Positions 60,994 to 64,000 of a DNA stretch of 64,000 bases are shown here, piece by piece. The DNA comes from Acidicapsa ligni (GTDB taxonomy: Bacteria; Acidobacteriota; Terriglobia; Terriglobales; Acidobacteriaceae): NCBI RefSeq assembly GCF_025685655.1, contig NZ_JAGSYG010000007.1, positions 225,118 through 289,117 on the forward strand. The letters run 5' to 3'. The position numbers and the translations under genes are program-made. The stretch's first letter is position 1, and every line of letters begins with the position of its first letter. A model generated the notes under the pieces. The model did no database searches and had not been told where the DNA came from. It saw nothing but the letters and a program-made list of their open reading frames with translations.

Positions 60994-61578
60994 ATGTCCG
61001 ACGCAAATGGTGAAGTGACGCGATTGCTGGAACGCTGGCGGAAAGGTGATCCTGAAGTTTTGGAAAACCTTATCCCGCTGGTGTATGAGCAATTGCATCG
61101 GATCGCCAAAGGCTACATGCGTCAGGAGCGCGACGATCACACGCTACAGCCAACAGCGCTGGTGAATGAGGTGTATCTGCGGCTGCTGAATCAGCACAAG
61201 ATCACCTGGTATGACCGCGTACATTTTTATACTTTCGCAGCGCGGATGATGCGCAACATATTGAAAGACCATGCGCGAGCCCATCTGGCGGAACGGCGCG
61301 GCGGACCGGGAGCTATTCGACTGCCACTCTCGGATGAGTTGGCGTGGGTAGGCACGTCGTCTGCGGACATTCTGGATTTGAATCGCGCGCTTGATCGCCT
61401 GGAACAGCTTGATCAGCGAAAGGCTCACCTGGTTGAGCTACGTTTCTTTCTCGCACTGACGATGGAGGAGACTGCCGAGGTGCTCTCGATTTCATTGGCT
61501 ACTGCGGAACGCGATCTGAAATTTTCAAGAAGCTGGCTTTATCACGAATTGAAGTCTACGCCGAAAGGGACCGCGTAG
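60994..61578 (+). CDS. ECF RNA polymerase sigma factor (TIGR02999-like)
   Basis: The 194-residue sigma-70-family protein has region 2 in LIPLVYEQLHRIAKGYMRQERDDHTLQPTALVNEVYLRL and region 4 in LVELRFFLALTMEETAEVLSISLATAERDLKFSRSWL. The HTLQPTALVNEVYLRL block is typical of the ECF group common in Acidobacteriota and Planctomycetota, which often works with serine/threonine kinases. No kinase or anti-sigma gene is next to it. It is followed by its own terminator, so it appears monocistronic. Confidence 0.92.
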   Translation: MSDANGEVTRLLERWRKGDPEVLENLIPLVYEQLHRIAKGYMRQERDDHTLQPTALVNEVYLRLLNQHKITWYDRVHFYTFAARMMRNILKDHARAHLAERRGGPGAIRLPLSDELAWVGTSSADILDLNRALDRLEQLDQRKAHLVELRFFLALTMEETAEVLSISLATAERDLKFSRSWLYHELKSTPKGTA

Positions 61579-61616
61579 TGATGCAGACATTCAAGACGCG
61601 AAGATGAATGCAAGAC

Positions 61617-61652
61617 AAAGGGCCGACTTCTTTATGTAGAAGCCGGCCCTTT
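61617..61652. terminator. Hairpin terminator between the sigma factor and the lectin-repeat protein
   Basis: AAAGGGCCG (61617-61625) pairs with CGGCCCTTT (61644-61652), with an inner CTTCT/AGAAG stem and one mismatch. The A/T ends allow function in both directions. Confidence 0.85.
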
Positions 61653-61683
61653 GCATTTGATCAAAATTATTCGGTATAGGTCA

Positions 61684-64000
61684 TTATTCTGTGTAAGTCC
61701 AAGTCAGGATGTCCTGCGTGGATGTGTAGGCTCCGGTGCTGCCAGTGAATCCAACAAACGCCGTGGTGGCGCCGACAACGGAAGGAATGTTCACCGTGTA
61801 TGCGTGAGTGAATACTTCTTTTGTCGTGAGGTCGGTCATGGTCTGTGTGAGAGTTGTTCCGTTATATACGAGATGAACCTGGATCGTGTGTCCACCATGC
61901 AGGTTGATCTGGCTTGTCGGCATGGATACCGAAGGAAGCGTCGGTACAGCTCCATTGGTGTAAATTCCGGTTGAGTTGGAACCCTCGCCTGCGTTGTTGT
62001 AGAGGTCGAATTTAATGGCCACGCTCTTGGTGATGCCACCGTAGCCAAGAGATGCGCCATTGCCGCCAGAGGCCCAGTTGCCCGCCGGTGCGTTCTGGAT
62101 CACAAAGGTAAAGCCGTCTCCGGAAGAGGTAGGAAGCTGGAAGGTAAAGTCCGTGGTGAAGTTGCTAACGGATACCTTCTTCGAAAACCAGGCAGCTGAG
62201 ATTTGTCCTGATGCACCATCGGTGAGACGAAGCGCGTTCCCTGCAAAAGCCGCATTCCCTCTTAGAATGATTTCTGTTCCAGCTACACCTGTGGCGAATG
62301 CCGGTGTTACCGTGGTGATCGTGTAAGTAGCGGGAGCAAGCGCACTGTTTGTCATTCCGCTGCGGGTGGCAATTGCCTGCACTGTCTCGCTTGCATTCAC
62401 GGTAATTGGTGCCGTGTATCGGGCGGATGAAGTGGTCGGTGTTGTGCCGTTGGTGGTGTAGTAAATTATCGCGTCGGGAGTTGAGTCCGAGATTGTAACG
62501 GCAATCGCGCCGGAGAATGTTCCGGTTGCATGGCTGAGTGTGGGAGCAGCTACTACCATTACAAGGCTGTAGCTGGCTATGGCGACTGCGCTGCTTTTGT
62601 CCCCTGCCGCGACAGCAATTGCGTGAATTGTTTCAGAGGCGCTTATTTTGAATGCACCGGTATATTTAGTCGATGCCGTGGTTGGTGTGGCGCCGTTGGT
62701 GGTGTAGTAAATTGTCGAACCGGCTGCAGCATCCGCAATGGCCACAGTCTGGGCTCCATAATAGGTGCCGCTTGCAAGGCTGAAGACCGGTGTAGTCGTT
62801 ACCGAGCTGATGATATAGGCCGCTGTTGCAACGACGCTATTTTTATAGTTCGTCAAAACAGCAACAGCGTGTATTGTCCCGGTTGCAGAGACCTTGATCG
62901 CAGCAGTGTACTTCGTAGAGGACGTGGTCGGTGTACTGCCATTGGTGGTGTAGTAGATGGTTGCGCCAGCAGTTGCATCACTCAATGTCACGCTCTGCGC
63001 GCCGGTATAGGTTCCTGCTTTTATGCTGAAGGCCGGTGTAGCAGCCTCTAAGGTGTAACTCGACGTCGCTACTACACTGTTGGCAAAGCCTCCCAAGATA
63101 GCAATCGCATGAATTGTTTCAGTGGTTGCTACCTTGATCGCGGCAGAGTATTTAGTCGATGCTGTGGTTGGCGTGGATCCGTTGGTGGTGTAGTAGATCG
63201 CGGCCCCAGCAGTCGCATCTTCTATTGTGACGGTTTGTGCGCCGCTGTATGTACCGCCGGCCACACTGAAGGTCGGCGTAGCAGCGACCAGGGTATAACT
63301 CTCTGCCGCAATTGCGCTGTTGGTGTAACCCTTCAGGATTGCAATTGCACGAATTGTTTCACTGGACGCTACCTTGATTGCAGCAGTGTATTTTGTCGAT
63401 GATGCTGTCGGTGTAGTGCCGTTGGTGGTGTAGTAAATTGCGGCTCCAGCGCTCGCGTCCTTTATTGTGACGGTTTGCACACTGGAGTATTTACCACCAG
63501 CAACGCTTAGAGTTGGCGTGCTCACGATGTCGGTTATGGTGTAGGTTGCCGCTGCGATTGCGCTGTTTTTGTAGTGCGTTAGAACAGCTATCGCATGAAT
63601 CGTTTCTGTTGCGCTTACCTTGATTGCACCCGTGTACCTGGTCGAAGATGTTGTTGGGGATGTGCCATTCGTGGTGTAGTAGATGGCTGCGCCCGATGTA
63701 GAGTCGCTTATCGTTAGTGTCTGCGCTCCGTTATACACGCCACCTGAGAGGCTAAAGACCGGCGTTGCGGCTGTGGTCTGAATCGTATAAGCAGCGGTAG
63801 CTACAGGACTAGTCACAATTGAACCGGCAGCGAGTTGCACGGATGATGTAGTTGTTATAGCAGCAATCGCCTTCAGGGTTGCAGTCGAATTTACCTTAAC
63901 AGGAGCCGTATACCTGGTAGATGCGGTGTTTGGTGTTGTGCCGTTTGTTGTGTAGTAGATTACGGCTCCTGCTGTGGTGTCGCTGATGGTTACGGTCTGA
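61684..64000 (-). CDS. Large repeat protein: chitobiase C-terminal-type beta repeats plus C-terminal L-type lectin domain (5' end off the window)
   Basis: The frame is open to the right edge, so the N-terminus is missing. At least seven repeats of about 78-82 residues are present, one of them partial. Each carries FS(V/L)xxGTYxGAQTVTIxDATAG and IYYTTNGTTPTTxSTKY, the CHB_HEX_C_1/Fn3-associated repeat. The last 200 or so residues (IILRGNAAFAGNALRLTDG, SGDGFTFVIQNAPAG, AIKFDLYNNAGEGSNSTGIY) match the legume/L-type lectin fold and end LTWTYTE. An extracellular carbohydrate-binding or adhesion role is likely. An internal GTG at 63840 is not the start. A terminator lies 32 bp downstream. Confidence 0.88.
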   Translation of the reverse strand, partial: QTVTISDTTAGAVIYYTTNGTTPNTASTRYTAPVKVNSTATLKAIAAITTTSSVQLAAGSIVTSPVATAAYTIQTTAATPVFSLSGGVYNGAQTLTISDSTSGAAIYYTTNGTSPTTSSTRYTGAIKVSATETIHAIAVLTHYKNSAIAAATYTITDIVSTPTLSVAGGKYSSVQTVTIKDASAGAAIYYTTNGTTPTASSTKYTAAIKVASSETIRAIAILKGYTNSAIAAESYTLVAATPTFSVAGGTYSGAQTVTIEDATAGAAIYYTTNGSTPTTASTKYSAAIKVATTETIHAIAILGGFANSVVATSSYTLEAATPAFSIKAGTYTGAQSVTLSDATAGATIYYTTNGSTPTTSSTKYTAAIKVSATGTIHAVAVLTNYKNSVVATAAYIISSVTTTPVFSLASGTYYGAQTVAIADAAAGSTIYYTTNGATPTTASTKYTGAFKISASETIHAIAVAAGDKSSAVAIASYSLVMVVAAPTLSHATGTFSGAIAVTISDSTPDAIIYYTTNGTTPTTSSARYTAPITVNASETVQAIATRSGMTNSALAPATYTITTVTPAFATGVAGTEIILRGNAAFAGNALRLTDGASGQISAAWFSKKVSVSNFTTDFTFQLPTSSGDGFTFVIQNAPAGNWASGGNGASLGYGGITKSVAIKFDLYNNAGEGSNSTGIYTNGAVPTLPSVSMPTSQINLHGGHTIQVHLVYNGTTLTQTMTDLTTKEVFTHAYTVNIPSVVGATTAFVGFTGSTGAYTSTQDILTWTYTE

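Overview
The window reads as a chromosomal segment of a GC-moderate soil-type Acidobacteriota (class Terriglobia). This placement is inferred from gene content: an Acidobacteriota-style TIGR02999-like ECF sigma factor, a rhamnose locus with a fused aldolase/dehydrogenase, a heavy-metal RND pump, chitobiase-C/lectin repeat proteins and Gram-negative envelope genes (TonB, LspA, SecG, MscS, TolC). No IS element, prophage or CRISPR array was seen.

Layout, left arm (1 to about 28.6 kb). The window opens with the tail of an FAD oxidoreductase, an APC permease and a Rieske oxygenase. Next comes an L-rhamnose locus: secreted alpha-L-rhamnosidase, isomerase, aldolase/dehydrogenase fusion and kinase, so rhamnosides can be cleaved and the sugar taken to lactaldehyde and DHAP. 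Two secreted proteins with a shared C-terminal motif follow. Then come ilvA behind an isoleucine-rich leader peptide and attenuator, an MscS channel, tRNA-Leu, secG, an MBL hydrolase, an M28 carboxypeptidase, a flippase/pyruvyl-transferase pair and an aminotransferase.

Around 28.1-29.1 kb the + strand changes from C-rich to G-rich whatever the gene orientation, and two parS-like sites lie at 29.03-29.10 kb. Together these suggest the replication origin region. At least eight copies of a hairpin repeat flanked by hexamer arrays are scattered in intergenic spaces. All five copies left of the switch have one orientation and all three to the right have the other.

Right arm (28.6-64 kb). A two-TM TRADD-associated-type membrane protein and a small acidic protein come first. 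Then a complete Kdp potassium system: a KdpD-like kinase without its N-terminal sensor, a divergent KdpE, an extra 28-residue membrane peptide, and kdpF, kdpA, kdpB and kdpC. A four-gene metal efflux operon follows (unknown membrane protein, TolC, HlyD lipoprotein, CzcA/CusA). After it are a YbbA/YbbP-like exporter divergent from a TesA-like esterase, TlpA with an HMA-like partner, a glycosyltransferase, two PTPS paralogues with folE (pterin synthesis), truB, a TonB protein, ileS-lspA, an amidohydrolase, an ECF sigma factor, and the 3' part of a large repeat/lectin surface protein that runs off the right edge.

Start codons were chosen by eye from Shine-Dalgarno spacing and signal peptides. 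All family calls come from reading motifs, not from searches.
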